The notes under the pieces: model-generated
Told to the model about the DNA's origin: nothing
The model's input: the letters and a program-made list of their open reading frames with translations, nothing else
The model's database searches: none
Shown: positions 1 to 8,673 of the stretch, in pieces
Layout: each line of letters starts with the position of its first letter
Numbering within the stretch: position 1 is the stretch's first letter
Program-made: the position numbers and the translations under genes
Assembly: GCA_903874955.1 (NCBI GenBank)
Contig: CAIQTY010000012.1
Coordinates: 1 to 33,460, forward strand
Source: an uncultured Alphaproteobacteria bacterium
Lineage (GTDB): Bacteria > Pseudomonadota > Alphaproteobacteria > Paracaedibacterales > CAITNM01
Length of the DNA: 33,460 nucleotides
Direction: 5' to 3'

Positions 1-139
1 AGGCCATAAATTGAGCACCACCGGTTTCGGCTAATACCTTCGTAATCGCTGCTGTAAGAGACGTCTTTCCATGGTCAACGTGACCAATCGTTCCTATGTT
101 ACAGTGCGGCTTATTCCTCGAAAATTTCTCTTTTGACAT
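1..139 (-). CDS. tuf: Elongation factor Tu, N-terminal part (cut by window edge)
   Basis: EF-Tu delivers aminoacyl-tRNA to the ribosome as a GTP complex. Reverse translation from the ATG at 139 gives [20 protein letters not shown] followed by [21 protein letters not shown], with the GHVDHGKT P-loop (G1) typical of EF-Tu near residue 20. Only about 46 codons are in the window; the gene runs off the left edge. It lies 10 bases after the fusA stop, and its Shine-Dalgarno AGGAGC overlaps that stop, so it is the last visible gene of the str operon and probably translationally coupled to fusA. Confidence 0.95.
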   Translation of the reverse strand, partial: MSKEKFSRNKPHCNIGTIGHVDHGKTSLTAAITKVLAETGGAQFMA

Positions 140-149
140 GATTAGCTCC

Positions 150-2222
150 TTACGCCATCTTCGCTTTAATTTCGTCCGCTACATTTTGCGGAACTTGTTC
201 ATAATGATCAAATACCATTGAAAATTGTGCTCGCCCTTGCGACATAGAACGCAATGTATTCACGTAACCAAACATGTTAGCTAATGGAACCATTGCATTT
301 ACAACACGAGCATTACCGCGTTGATCCATACCAGTCACCTGACCACGACGACTATTCAAGTCACCAATCACATCACCCATATAGTCTTCCGGAGTAACAA
401 CTTCAACTTTCATAACTGGCTCTAGCAACTTTGGTGCACATTTCAAAACACCCTCACGGAATGCAGCACGAGCCGCAATCTCGAAGGCTAATGCACTTGA
501 GTCCACATCATGATAAGCACCATCGGTAAGCGTTGCCTTAAAATCAATGGTTGGGAATCCTGCTACAACACCTGTTTCAATAGCAGATTCTAAACCTTTA
601 GTAACACCTGGAATATATTCCCTTGGGACAGCACCACCAACAATTTTATTTTCGAACACAAAACCTGAACCGGGCTCTAATGGCTCAAAAGTAAATTTAA
701 CACGAGCAAACTGACCTGCACCACCGCTCTGTTTTTTGTGCGTGTAGTCATAATCAGCTGCTTTGGTAATTGTCTCGCGGTACGCAACCTGAGGAGCACC
801 AATATTTGCATCAACTTTATATTCACGTCTCAAAATATCAACTTTGATTTCGAGGTGAAGCTCTCCCATTCCCTTCATGACCGTTTGGCCAGTTTCTGGG
901 TCAGAGTGAATTCTAAAGGAAGGATCCTCCGAAGCAAGCCTTGATAAAGCAACAGACATTTTTTCTTGGTCTGCTTTTGTTTTAGGCTCAATCGCAATTT
1001 CAATAACCGGATCAGGGAATTCCATTTTTTCTAAAATGACAGGTTTATTGCTATCACAAAGAGTGTCGCCAGTAGTTGTATACTTTAGACCACAAAGAGC
1101 GACGATATCACCAGCATAAGCTTCTTTAACATCTTCACGTGAGTTTGCATGCATTAACAACATACGTCCAACACGTTCTTTTTTGTCTTTTGTTGAATTG
1201 TCAACACCAGAACCTGATTCAAGCTTACCTGAATACACGCGCATAAAGGTAATTGATCCGACAAAAGGATCGGTCATAATTTTAAAAGCTAAACCTGAAA
1301 AGGGCTCAGTATCGTCAGCTTTACGAACAACCTCTGTTCCTTTGCTATCTATACCGTTGACAAAACCAATGTCTGCAGGAGAAGGCAGGTAATCAACAAC
1401 ACCATCAAGCAATGGCTGAACACCCTTATTCTTAAATGCACTTCCGCAAAGAACAGGAACAAACATACTTTTAACTGTACCAGCACGAATTGCTGCCTTT
1501 AACTGCGCTATGCTCGGCTCTTTACCTTCTAAATAAGATTCCATCAAAGCATCGTCAGCTTCAACAGCGGTTTCAATTAAGCGGTGCCTGTACTCAGCAG
1601 CTTTTTCTTTAAGATCAGCAGGAATTTCAACGATATCGTATTTAGCACCAAGACTTTCGTCGCGCCAAATAATTGCATTGTTATTGACCAGATCAACGAT
1701 TCCAGCAAAATCAGCTTCAGCACCGACTGGCAACATTGTAACCAAAGGTTTTGCACCCAAGCGATCAACAATCATGTCAACGCAACGGTAAAAATCCGCC
1801 CCCATACGGTCAAGCTTATTAATAAAACAAATTCTAGGAACGTTGTACTTATCTGCTTGACGCCAAACTGTTTCTGACTGAGGCTCAACACCCGCGACAC
1901 CATCGAAAACCGCAACAGCGCCGTCTAAAACGCGTAGAGATCGCTCAACTTCAATTGTAAAGTCAACGTGTCCAGGCGTATCGATAATATTGATGCGATG
2001 ATCATTCCAAAAACAGGTTGTTGCAGCAGAAGTAATCGTGATACCACGCTCTTGCTCTTGCTCCATCCAGTCCATAACGGCAGTTCCTTCATGAACCTCA
2101 CCAATTTTGTAGGACTTTCCTGTATAATAAAGAATACGTTCAGTAGTTGTAGTTTTTCCGGCGTCGATATGCGCCATAATCCCAATGTTACGATACTGAC
2201 TTAATTGTGTTGTGCGTGCCAT
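150..2222 (-). CDS. fusA: Elongation factor G
   Basis: EF-G is the cytosolic translational GTPase that drives tRNA-mRNA translocation and, with RRF, ribosome recycling. The 690-residue product has the usual length. It carries the G1 motif AHIDAGKTT near residues 17-25, the G3 motif DTPGH near residue 82, NKLDRMGAD (G4), and the domain IV/V sequences expected of EF-G, for example [12 protein letters not shown] and RRGQVTGMD. It begins 17 bases after rpsG and is followed closely by tuf, the classical str order. No truncation or unusual insertion is visible. The identification is secure. Confidence 0.98.
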   Translation of the reverse strand: MARTTQLSQYRNIGIMAHIDAGKTTTTERILYYTGKSYKIGEVHEGTAVMDWMEQEQERGITITSAATTCFWNDHRINIIDTPGHVDFTIEVERSLRVLDGAVAVFDGVAGVEPQSETVWRQADKYNVPRICFINKLDRMGADFYRCVDMIVDRLGAKPLVTMLPVGAEADFAGIVDLVNNNAIIWRDESLGAKYDIVEIPADLKEKAAEYRHRLIETAVEADDALMESYLEGKEPSIAQLKAAIRAGTVKSMFVPVLCGSAFKNKGVQPLLDGVVDYLPSPADIGFVNGIDSKGTEVVRKADDTEPFSGLAFKIMTDPFVGSITFMRVYSGKLESGSGVDNSTKDKKERVGRMLLMHANSREDVKEAYAGDIVALCGLKYTTTGDTLCDSNKPVILEKMEFPDPVIEIAIEPKTKADQEKMSVALSRLASEDPSFRIHSDPETGQTVMKGMGELHLEIKVDILRREYKVDANIGAPQVAYRETITKAADYDYTHKKQSGGAGQFARVKFTFEPLEPGSGFVFENKIVGGAVPREYIPGVTKGLESAIETGVVAGFPTIDFKATLTDGAYHDVDSSALAFEIAARAAFREGVLKCAPKLLEPVMKVEVVTPEDYMGDVIGDLNSRRGQVTGMDQRGNARVVNAMVPLANMFGYVNTLRSMSQGRAQFSMVFDHYEQVPQNVADEIKAKMA

Positions 2223-2239
2223 ATGAATCTATTCCCCAA

Positions 2240-2713
<474 letters not shown>

Positions 2714-2754
2714 CTAAACCTCTTCACTATTTCAAAGAACTTCAATAATTTTAA

Positions 2755-3126
2755 CTACTTAGGACGTTTTGCACCGTACTTAGAACGACTTTGCTTACGC
2801 CCCTTAACTCCTTGCGTATCCAATGAACCGCGCACGATGTGATAACGCACACCAGGCAAGTCCTTTACACGACCACCACGGATAAGAACAACTGAGTGCT
2901 CTTGAAGGTTATGACCTTCACCAGGAATATATCCAGTGACTTCATATCCGTTTGTTAAACGAATACGGGCTACTTTACGCAGTGCCGAGTTAGGCTTCTT
3001 AGGAGCCGTTGTAAATACGCGTGTACACACGCCTCTGCGCTGAGGGCAAGCCTCCAAAGCAGGAACCTTATTACGATTGGTCTTAGGCTGACGTGATTTT
3101 CTTATTAATTGATTAATTGTTGGCAT
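2755..3126 (-). CDS. rpsL: 30S ribosomal protein S12
   Basis: S12 lies at the decoding centre and influences accuracy. The 123-residue protein contains [18 protein letters not shown] and [13 protein letters not shown]. The two lysines where streptomycin-resistance substitutions classically occur (K43 in PKKPNSA and K88 in VKDLPG) are both wild type here. Asp89 is the residue that RimO methylthiolates in many bacteria. It is the first gene of the operon rpsL-rpsG-fusA-tuf. In many relatives rpoB-rpoC lies upstream; here carD and fdxA do. Confidence 0.98.
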   Translation of the reverse strand: MPTINQLIRKSRQPKTNRNKVPALEACPQRRGVCTRVFTTAPKKPNSALRKVARIRLTNGYEVTGYIPGEGHNLQEHSVVLIRGGRVKDLPGVRYHIVRGSLDTQGVKGRKQSRSKYGAKRPK

Positions 3127-3166
3127 AAACTATATCTCTGGGTGTTATCTTGCAAATTCCCTACAA

Positions 3167-3201
3167 ACTTTGAGTATCGTAGTTACAGATATCCTCAAAG
3201 T
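3167..3201 (-). terminator. Inverted repeat after carD, overlapping the str promoter
   Basis: ACTTTGAG (3167-3174) and CTCAAAGT (3194-3201) are perfect 8-base arms, extended inward by TATC/GATA with a two-base bulge. The hairpin lies about 15 bases after the carD stop on the minus strand. It has only a weak following T-tract (TTTG), so it may be a weak terminator, an mRNA 3' stabiliser or a DNA operator. Confidence 0.4.
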
Positions 3202-3204
3202 CAA
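3176..3204 (-). promoter_or_regulatory. Candidate sigma-70 promoter of the str operon
   Basis: On the minus strand there is TTGACT (3199-3204), a 17-base spacer and TACGAT (3176-3181), about 50 bases upstream of the rpsL ATG. This is the best promoter-like match between carD and rpsL. It is embedded in an inverted repeat that could act as an operator or as the carD mRNA 3' hairpin. Promoter activity is inferred. Confidence 0.5.
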
Positions 3205-3216
3205 GTGTTTCTTTTT

Positions 3217-3711
3217 CTATGCTACTCGAAGTGAGCATTCCATCTTTTCGATTGCCTCTTTTTCATCGAGCTGCTCCACTACAGACAACTCCCTGACAAA
3301 ACGCTCAACTGCAGCTTGATAGATCTGACGTTCACTATAAGACTGCTCTGTATCGTTGCTACGCCTGTACAAATCGCGGATAACCTCTGCAATAGAAGTT
3401 GGTAGTCCAGAATTAATTTTTGATTCATATTCCTGGGCTCTGCGGCTCCACATGACTCTGCGTGGCTTAGTTCTTACAGATAGCATCTTTAGAGCTTCAT
3501 CCATTTCTTTTTTCGTACTCAACGATCGAAGCCCTGCATTTTGAGCCTTTTCCTTTGGAAGACGCAAAACCATTTTATCTTTCTCAAAATTAATAACCAG
3601 CAGCTCCAAATCACTGCCGGCAATACTATGAGATTCACACCCTATGAGTTTTCCTACCCCATGAGCCGGATAGACGACATATTCACCAACTTTAAAATTT
3701 TTTACGGCCAT
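3217..3711 (-). CDS. carD: CarD/CdnL-family RNA polymerase-binding regulator
   Basis: CarD-family proteins bind the beta subunit of RNA polymerase through an N-terminal Tudor-like domain and stabilise open complexes, often at rRNA and growth-related promoters. The 164-residue protein starts MAVKNFKVGEYVVYPAHGVG, the family signature. A helical C-terminal domain follows from about residue 70, with SVRTKPRRVMWSRRAQEYES. A good ribosome-binding site (AAGGA) precedes the ATG. It is downstream of fdxA, a pairing frequent in alphaproteobacteria, and directly upstream of the str operon, which makes it a plausible influence on that promoter (inference). Confidence 0.93.
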   Translation of the reverse strand: MAVKNFKVGEYVVYPAHGVGKLIGCESHSIAGSDLELLVINFEKDKMVLRLPKEKAQNAGLRSLSTKKEMDEALKMLSVRTKPRRVMWSRRAQEYESKINSGLPTSIAEVIRDLYRRSNDTEQSYSERQIYQAAVERFVRELSVVEQLDEKEAIEKMECSLRVA

Positions 3712-3783
3712 TATATTTTCCTTAAAACTCCCTACCCCTCTTGTTATGGGGATAATTTTGAAAAATTCAAGATAAAAAGCAAT

Positions 3784-4116
3784 TCATTTTACTGGCTCTT
3801 TACTAAAATATTTCGGGTACTTGTTCTTCACTTTTGCCCAATCATCTGCATCAGAAAGAGGAGAAATTTTGCGCCTTATATTAGGCCAAATTTTCGAATA
3901 CTCATTATTCAACTCTAGCCATGGGGCAGCCTCATCTTTAGTATCTGGCAATATAGCCTCTACTGGGCATTCGGTTTCGCAAACACCGCAATCTATGCAT
4001 ATATCAGGATCAATCACCAGCATGTTTTCACCCTCAAAAAAGCAATCTACAGGACACACTTCAACACAGTCTGTATATTTACATTTTATGCATGCATCAT
4101 TTACGACGTACGTCAC
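3784..4116 (-). CDS. fdxA: 7Fe-type ferredoxin (FdxA family)
   Basis: This is a small cytosolic electron carrier with one [3Fe-4S] and one [4Fe-4S] cluster. The 110-residue protein shows cysteines at 9, 12, 17, 21, 25, 40, 43, 46 and 50 in the pattern [17 protein letters not shown] then [12 protein letters not shown]. By analogy to Azotobacter FdI, C9/C17/C50 would bind the 3Fe cluster and C21/C40/C43/C46 the 4Fe cluster. The start codon is GTG (4114-4116) with no strong ribosome-binding site. The next gene downstream is carD, as in many alphaproteobacteria. Its redox partner is not visible here. Confidence 0.94.
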   Translation of the reverse strand: MTYVVNDACIKCKYTDCVEVCPVDCFFEGENMLVIDPDICIDCGVCETECPVEAILPDTKDEAAPWLELNNEYSKIWPNIRRKISPLSDADDWAKVKNKYPKYFSKEPVK

Positions 4117-4435
4117 TTCAGAACAAGTCTATTCCACACTAAAGTAAATAATTAGCACATTCGAATTGGGTAAACAAGATAAGAATTTATAAATTTTATA
4201 TGGAATGTTAATTAAACTAATTGATTAAATTCTGCAACGCTAAAATATTATATATTTCAAAAAAAATAAATTTAAATTTTCTTTCAGCCAAACAAAATTT
4301 TTTATTAGAGGACAATCCCACAAAAGATTTTTGAAATTGTTTATGAATGATGAATAAGAAAGTTTAATAAAAGAAATTTATTTTTAAATTTGCGATTAAA
4401 ATTTCACGTGGCGAATTGAGACATCAAATAAAACG
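4117..4435. other. AT-rich gene-free interval
   Basis: This 319-base stretch separates fdxA from the glycosyltransferase gene. It is very AT-rich with runs of A and T. I found no convincing reading frame, tRNA, strong hairpin or terminator. It should hold the fdxA promoter, but no clear -35/-10 pair stands out. Confidence 0.6.
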
Positions 4436-5542
4436 TTAATGAATTGTTTCATAAAGTTTTATCACCTGACCGTTTATAGCATTAATACAGTAAAGCTTCT
4501 GAGCATCTGCTCTTCCTTCTTTACCCATTATTTTGCACGCATCCATATCAGAAAAACATTTTTCAAAAGCTTCCGTTAAAGCCTTAACATTCTTAACCGG
4601 AACTTTTATGCCATTACCCTCACGAACAATATCGGCGCAGCCGCGCGCATCTGATGTAACGATCGGCAACCCACAGGCCATAGCCTCTAGCAAAGACTTT
4701 GGCATTCCTTCTCGGTAACTTGGAAGAACAGCGACATGACTTTGTGCATAAATGTTTTGAATATCTTCCGTATGCTCTTGCCACTCAACCACACCTTCAT
4801 CTCTCCAACCACGCAAATCTTCTATTGCAATTGATTCAGGATTTTGTTCATCTGGCGAGCCCACAAGCCAAAATCTAACGTCTTGGGAGGGATTTCTCTG
4901 CTTAAATAGGCGCGCTGCATCAACAAACTCTCCTATGCCCTTACTCCAAAGCATTCTGGCAACAAGCGTAAAGGTAAATACCCCATCATAATGAACTGGA
5001 TAAAAAGCATCGATATCAACACCAGATCCTAAAATCAGTGATATTTCACTTTTGGGCAAAAGCACTCTGCAGTCGTTATAATCTTGATTGTTTTGCACAA
5101 TCACCTTAACGCTTTTATGATTTAAAATGAGTTTAAGAGCAAACCTTAAAAAAGGCCTGATAATACGTGCTTTGTTCTGAGAGGACGTAAAAATATAACC
5201 AAATCCATTAAGAGCATTTACACTTGGTACGCAAAACAATCTAGAGATAAACGTTCCATATAGCGCAGGTTTTAAAGCGACATTATGTACAATATTTGGG
5301 CGAAATTTCCAAAAAGCAATAAACAAATCATAAATTGTAAAAAACTCTAGAAAGATATTAACGCTTCCTCGCTTAAAACGAATAAGGAAGCTTTTAATCC
5401 CCTGTATCCTTGACGTGTCTTTTTGAGGAAATTGCGTTGTCGCAACAGCAACTTTAAAGCCTTTGGACTGCGCATCTTTTGCCAAAGCTAAGCGGTGACT
5501 TATGAAATATTCTGCTTTTGCAACTACATACAAAAGCCTCAT
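4436..5542 (-). CDS. GT4-family glycosyltransferase
   Basis: This is a predicted GT-B fold, retaining glycosyltransferase, acting at the cytosolic face of the membrane. The 368-residue protein begins MRLLYVVAKAEYFISHRLAL, typical of the PglA/WbpH-like group that modifies lipid-linked sugars. It has the RPNIVHNVALKPALYG segment of the N-lobe. The C-lobe has LVARMLWSKGIGEFVDAA and the GT4 signature SYREGMPKSLLEAMACGLPI near residues 276-295, with the two glutamates of the EX7E motif. Its ATG overlaps the stop of the PhzF-like gene by four bases (ATGA), so it is the last gene of a hemJ-rho-PhzF-GT operon. No polysaccharide cluster surrounds it, so the sugar and acceptor are unknown. Confidence 0.85.
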   Translation of the reverse strand: MRLLYVVAKAEYFISHRLALAKDAQSKGFKVAVATTQFPQKDTSRIQGIKSFLIRFKRGSVNIFLEFFTIYDLFIAFWKFRPNIVHNVALKPALYGTFISRLFCVPSVNALNGFGYIFTSSQNKARIIRPFLRFALKLILNHKSVKVIVQNNQDYNDCRVLLPKSEISLILGSGVDIDAFYPVHYDGVFTFTLVARMLWSKGIGEFVDAARLFKQRNPSQDVRFWLVGSPDEQNPESIAIEDLRGWRDEGVVEWQEHTEDIQNIYAQSHVAVLPSYREGMPKSLLEAMACGLPIVTSDARGCADIVREGNGIKVPVKNVKALTEAFEKCFSDMDACKIMGKEGRADAQKLYCINAINGQVIKLYETIH

Positions 5543-6321
5543 GAGATTTTAAGGACACCTTCAAAAGCATGAAATACTGGGGCTTCAACGCAAATCATAT
5601 CACCAGCAATACGGGCTTTACCCATAGCTCTTCGTGAACTGAGTTGCAAAAAGGAAAAATCATCTTTGTGTAAGCGCTCTTGCCAAAATAATGGCAAAAA
5701 AGTTTGTATATATAGACTACCATTGTTTTCATCAATATTATGTTTAGGAGAGAAGTACCTGCACACAAAATCAAATGGAAGTGTCTGATCTTCAGCGGTT
5801 AGGACAATTCGATCGTAATCAAGTTTGGCAATACGGTTAAAATCTGTTTCTAGATTGATAACTTCATCAATAGTACGCAGTTCAACAACACATGTTTTTC
5901 CAGTTTCACGAACTGATACAGGAGTCGTATCAAAGGCTTGATTTAGCCTATCGGGCATTTCTGTTAAATCAAGAGATAATTTGGGAAGAAAGATTGTAAT
6001 GGTATTTCCTATCGTCTTAACCTGAAAAGAGCCATTTTCTGTATGCAAAATGCCCTCATCCATAGGCCCTAAAAGATGTCTAGCCACACCAAGCAAACCA
6101 TGGTTGATTGGCCAATTATTTCCATCTTTGGCCAGGGTCTCAACCCAAAACTCATCATACTTTTTCCATACAAAACAAGTGACAGTCTGACAAAGTTCTT
6201 GAGCAATCTTTGCCGCTATTTTAAGATCAGGCTTATCGGGAAATTCAACTATAGCGGCTGTGTGACCTTGAAAAGCAGCTTCTGCGAAGCAATCATATAA
6301 ACTGTATTTCAAGCTCAGCAT
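5539..6321 (-). CDS. PhzF-like protein with a degenerate active site
   Basis: The 260-residue protein follows the two-lobed diaminopimelate epimerase/PhzF fold. FAEAAFQGHTAAIVEFPD stands where PhzF proteins have F.GNPAAV; IAQELCQTVTCFVW stands for the SETTF motif; and a C-lobe contains YFSPKHNIDENNGSLYIQTF and a QLSSRRAMGKARI segment resembling the family's QLSRRGG. The catalytic glutamate position of PhzF aligns with Val or Gln here, and the family CGHAT motif is replaced by INHGLL, so isomerase activity is doubtful. It lies 8 bases downstream of rho and overlaps the glycosyltransferase by 4 bases. Its function is unknown. The family call comes from overall pattern. Confidence 0.7.
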   Translation of the reverse strand: MLSLKYSLYDCFAEAAFQGHTAAIVEFPDKPDLKIAAKIAQELCQTVTCFVWKKYDEFWVETLAKDGNNWPINHGLLGVARHLLGPMDEGILHTENGSFQVKTIGNTITIFLPKLSLDLTEMPDRLNQAFDTTPVSVRETGKTCVVELRTIDEVINLETDFNRIAKLDYDRIVLTAEDQTLPFDFVCRYFSPKHNIDENNGSLYIQTFLPLFWQERLHKDDFSFLQLSSRRAMGKARIAGDMICVEAPVFHAFEGVLKIS

Positions 6322-6329
6322 TTAGCACC

Positions 6330-7592
6330 TTAAGTGTTCATGGTTTGGAAAAAATCATTATTATTCTTGCTAAATTTGAGCTTGTCTAACAAAAATTCCA
6401 TCGCTTCAACCGTACCCATGGGGTTCAAAATTCTTCTTAAGACCCACATTTTGGCAAGTTCTGCTTTATCTGTCACTAGCAGTTCTTCTTTACGAGTACC
6501 TGACTTATTAATATCGATTGTTGGGAACACACGTTTATCAGAAAGCTTCCGCTCGAGAACAATTTCAGCATTACCAGTACCTTTAAACTCTTCAAAAATA
6601 ACTTCATCCATACGTGATCCAGTATCAACCAATGCAGTTGCGATAATCGTCAACGATCCACCTTCTTCTATGTTACGTGCTGCACCAAAAAATCTCTTTG
6701 GGCGCTGCAGAGCATTCGCATCAACACCACCAGTTAGGACTTTTCCAGATGATGGAACAACTGTGTTATAAGCACGCGCTAACCTAGTAATGGAATCAAG
6801 CAAGATGACAACATCACGTTTTTGTTCAACCAAACGCTTTGCTTTTTCAATAACCATTTCAGCAACCTGAACATGTCTTGCAGCTGGCTCATCAAAAGTA
6901 GAACTTACTACCTCCCCTTTAACTGAACGCGCCATATCAGTAACTTCTTCAGGGCGTTCATCAATAAGCAAAACAATAAGGTATGCATCCGGATGGTTTG
7001 AGGTAATCGAATGAGCAACACTCTGCAACATCACCGTTTTACCTGTTCGAGGGGGCGCTACGATTAATGCACGTTGCCCCATACCCATTGGAGATACCAA
7101 ATCAATAATTCTTGAGGTAAAATCTTTTGAAGGCTTACCATCCCCAATTTCTAGATTTAATCGCCTATCTGGATATAAAGGCGTAAGGTTGTCAAAGTTG
7201 ATGCGGTGACGAATCTCTTCTGGCTCTACGAAATTAACTTTTTTTGTTTTAATTAGAGCAAAATATCGCTCACCTTCTTTAGGTGCTCGAATTTCACCTT
7301 CCACACTATCACCGGTTCGAAGTCCGAGCCGGCGCACTTGGTTGGGAGAAACATAAATATCATCTGGACCCGGTAAATAATTTGATTCAGGCGAACGCAA
7401 AAACCCAAAACCATCTTGCAAAATTTCGATGACACCATCTCCGTAAATTGCAATTTCTTTTTCTGCTAATTTTTTTAAAATGGCAAACATCAAATCTTGC
7501 TTTCGCAGGCTGCTTGCATTTTCAATGTCGTGCTCCTCAGCGATTATAAGAAGCTCAGCTGGGGTTTTCTTTTTTAGGTCTTGTAGATGCAT
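6330..7592 (-). CDS. rho: Transcription termination factor Rho
   Basis: Rho is the hexameric RNA helicase that terminates untranslated transcripts. The 420-residue protein has normal length and domain order: an N-terminal helical domain ([20 protein letters not shown]); the cold-shock-like primary RNA-binding domain with [23 protein letters not shown] at about 60-82; the Walker A motif APPRTGKT at 179-186; [13 protein letters not shown] (Walker B region) near 208-220; and [22 protein letters not shown] including the Q-loop. It lies 9 bases after hemJ. The hemJ-rho pair is a conserved alphaproteobacterial arrangement. In many relatives mnmE and mnmG follow; here the PhzF-like and glycosyltransferase genes do. 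Confidence 0.98.
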   Translation of the reverse strand: MHLQDLKKKTPAELLIIAEEHDIENASSLRKQDLMFAILKKLAEKEIAIYGDGVIEILQDGFGFLRSPESNYLPGPDDIYVSPNQVRRLGLRTGDSVEGEIRAPKEGERYFALIKTKKVNFVEPEEIRHRINFDNLTPLYPDRRLNLEIGDGKPSKDFTSRIIDLVSPMGMGQRALIVAPPRTGKTVMLQSVAHSITSNHPDAYLIVLLIDERPEEVTDMARSVKGEVVSSTFDEPAARHVQVAEMVIEKAKRLVEQKRDVVILLDSITRLARAYNTVVPSSGKVLTGGVDANALQRPKRFFGAARNIEEGGSLTIIATALVDTGSRMDEVIFEEFKGTGNAEIVLERKLSDKRVFPTIDINKSGTRKEELLVTDKAELAKMWVLRRILNPMGTVEAMEFLLDKLKFSKNNNDFFQTMNT

Positions 7593-7601
7593 AACTCTCT
7601 C

Positions 7602-8039
7602 TCAGAAAGGCTTTACTATAACAAAAATGATTATCAAAATTAGAAGGGCTGTAGGAATCTCGTTAATGATTCTAAAGAATTTTGAAGATTTTGTGCATAC
7701 TCCGTCTTTGAGCTGCTCTCCCCATCTTCTTAATTGGAAGTGAAACATAACCAGAAAAAATACGCAAGTGAGTTTTGCATGCACCCACGGAGCTGCCATG
7801 TACCCTGGCATTAAAACCAACACAACACCTGAAAAAAGCGTTACAAACATTGCCGGTTCCATAATAATACGAAAAAGTTTTTTTTCCATTATCTCTAACA
7901 TTTTGGCGTTTTCAGGATATTCCGTGTGATAAACGTAGAGCCTTGGCAAATAAAATAAGCCAGCCATCCAAGAAATAACAGAAACGACATGGACTACCTT
8001 AATCCAAGAATAATATTCAAAAATTAAATTCATTACCAT
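7602..8039 (-). CDS. hemJ: Protoporphyrinogen IX oxidase HemJ (UPF0093)
   Basis: HemJ is the membrane protoporphyrinogen oxidase of many alphaproteobacteria and carries out the penultimate step of heme synthesis. The 145-residue protein has four to five hydrophobic segments (about 10-30, 60-80, 85-105 and 125-145). It contains the family sequence KVVHVVSVISWMAGLFYLPR with the conserved His17 and Arg33, EPAMFVTLFSGVVL, and WVHAKL with Lys89. It is first in the operon and divergent from yajC with about 96 bases between. No other heme genes are in the window; hemE often sits next to it in relatives. Confidence 0.93.
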   Translation of the reverse strand: MVMNLIFEYYSWIKVVHVVSVISWMAGLFYLPRLYVYHTEYPENAKMLEIMEKKLFRIIMEPAMFVTLFSGVVLVLMPGYMAAPWVHAKLTCVFFLVMFHFQLRRWGEQLKDGVCTKSSKFFRIINEIPTALLILIIIFVIVKPF

Positions 8040-8135
8040 ATTGCCCAGGATTGTAAATATCTACTGGGAATGTATCATAAATTTTGTTAGGGTAAATACG
8101 TACTAGATTAAAGTTACACATCAAGGAGAGAACTT

Positions 8136-8660
8136 GTGAAAAGTTTATTAATTGCACTAATTTTTTGTATTTCGCCACTATTTGCTGATGGACCAGGGAT
8201 GGGAGGATTCGATCCGATGGTACTTATTTTATGGGCAGCAATAGGTGCTATTTTCTATTTTATGCTGATAAGACCACAACAAAAAAAGGCGCGCATTCAC
8301 CAAGAAATGGTTAAAGAACTTCGCCGCGGTGATCGAGTTGTGCTATCTGGTGGGATTTTTGGAACGATTGATAAAGTAATAAGTGATGCTGAACTTAGTG
8401 TAGAAATTGCAGAAAATGTCAAAGTACGTGTTGTTAAAGCAACAGTTACAGAAATTATCGCAAAAACACACCCGGTTGCTTCAAAAGCTGAGTCAAACAC
8501 ACCAGCTATTGAAACTAAGAAAGGCTCATCGATTAACAAAGATAACGAGCCAACAATCACAAACTTCGATAAAAATACAAAAAGAGCAGCACCAGCAAAG
8601 CAAAAAACTACACCTGTTAAAACTGCTCAAAAAAAGCCAGCCTCTGCAAAATCAAAGTAA
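8136..8660 (+). CDS. yajC: Sec translocase accessory subunit YajC with long basic tail
   Basis: YajC forms a membrane subcomplex with SecD and SecF that aids protein export. The start is GTG, preceded at 5 bases by the strong ribosome-binding site AAGGAGAG (8123-8130). The N-terminus is hydrophobic, and the transmembrane segment MVLILWAAIGAIFYFMLIRP (about 27-46) runs into PQQKKARIHQEMVKELRRGD and VVLSGGIFGTIDKV, the YajC signature. The protein is 174 residues against about 90-120 usually. The extra 60 or so residues at the C-terminus are low-complexity and rich in Lys, Ala, Thr and Pro. secD follows after 13 bases. Confidence 0.93.
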   Translation: MKSLLIALIFCISPLFADGPGMGGFDPMVLILWAAIGAIFYFMLIRPQQKKARIHQEMVKELRRGDRVVLSGGIFGTIDKVISDAELSVEIAENVKVRVVKATVTEIIAKTHPVASKAESNTPAIETKKGSSINKDNEPTITNFDKNTKRAAPAKQKTTPVKTAQKKPASAKSK

Positions 8661-8673
8661 GTGATTAAAAAAA

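Noticed and set aside
2755..3126. Possible streptomycin-resistance allele of rpsL.
   Set aside because: Both diagnostic lysines (K43 and K88) are wild type.
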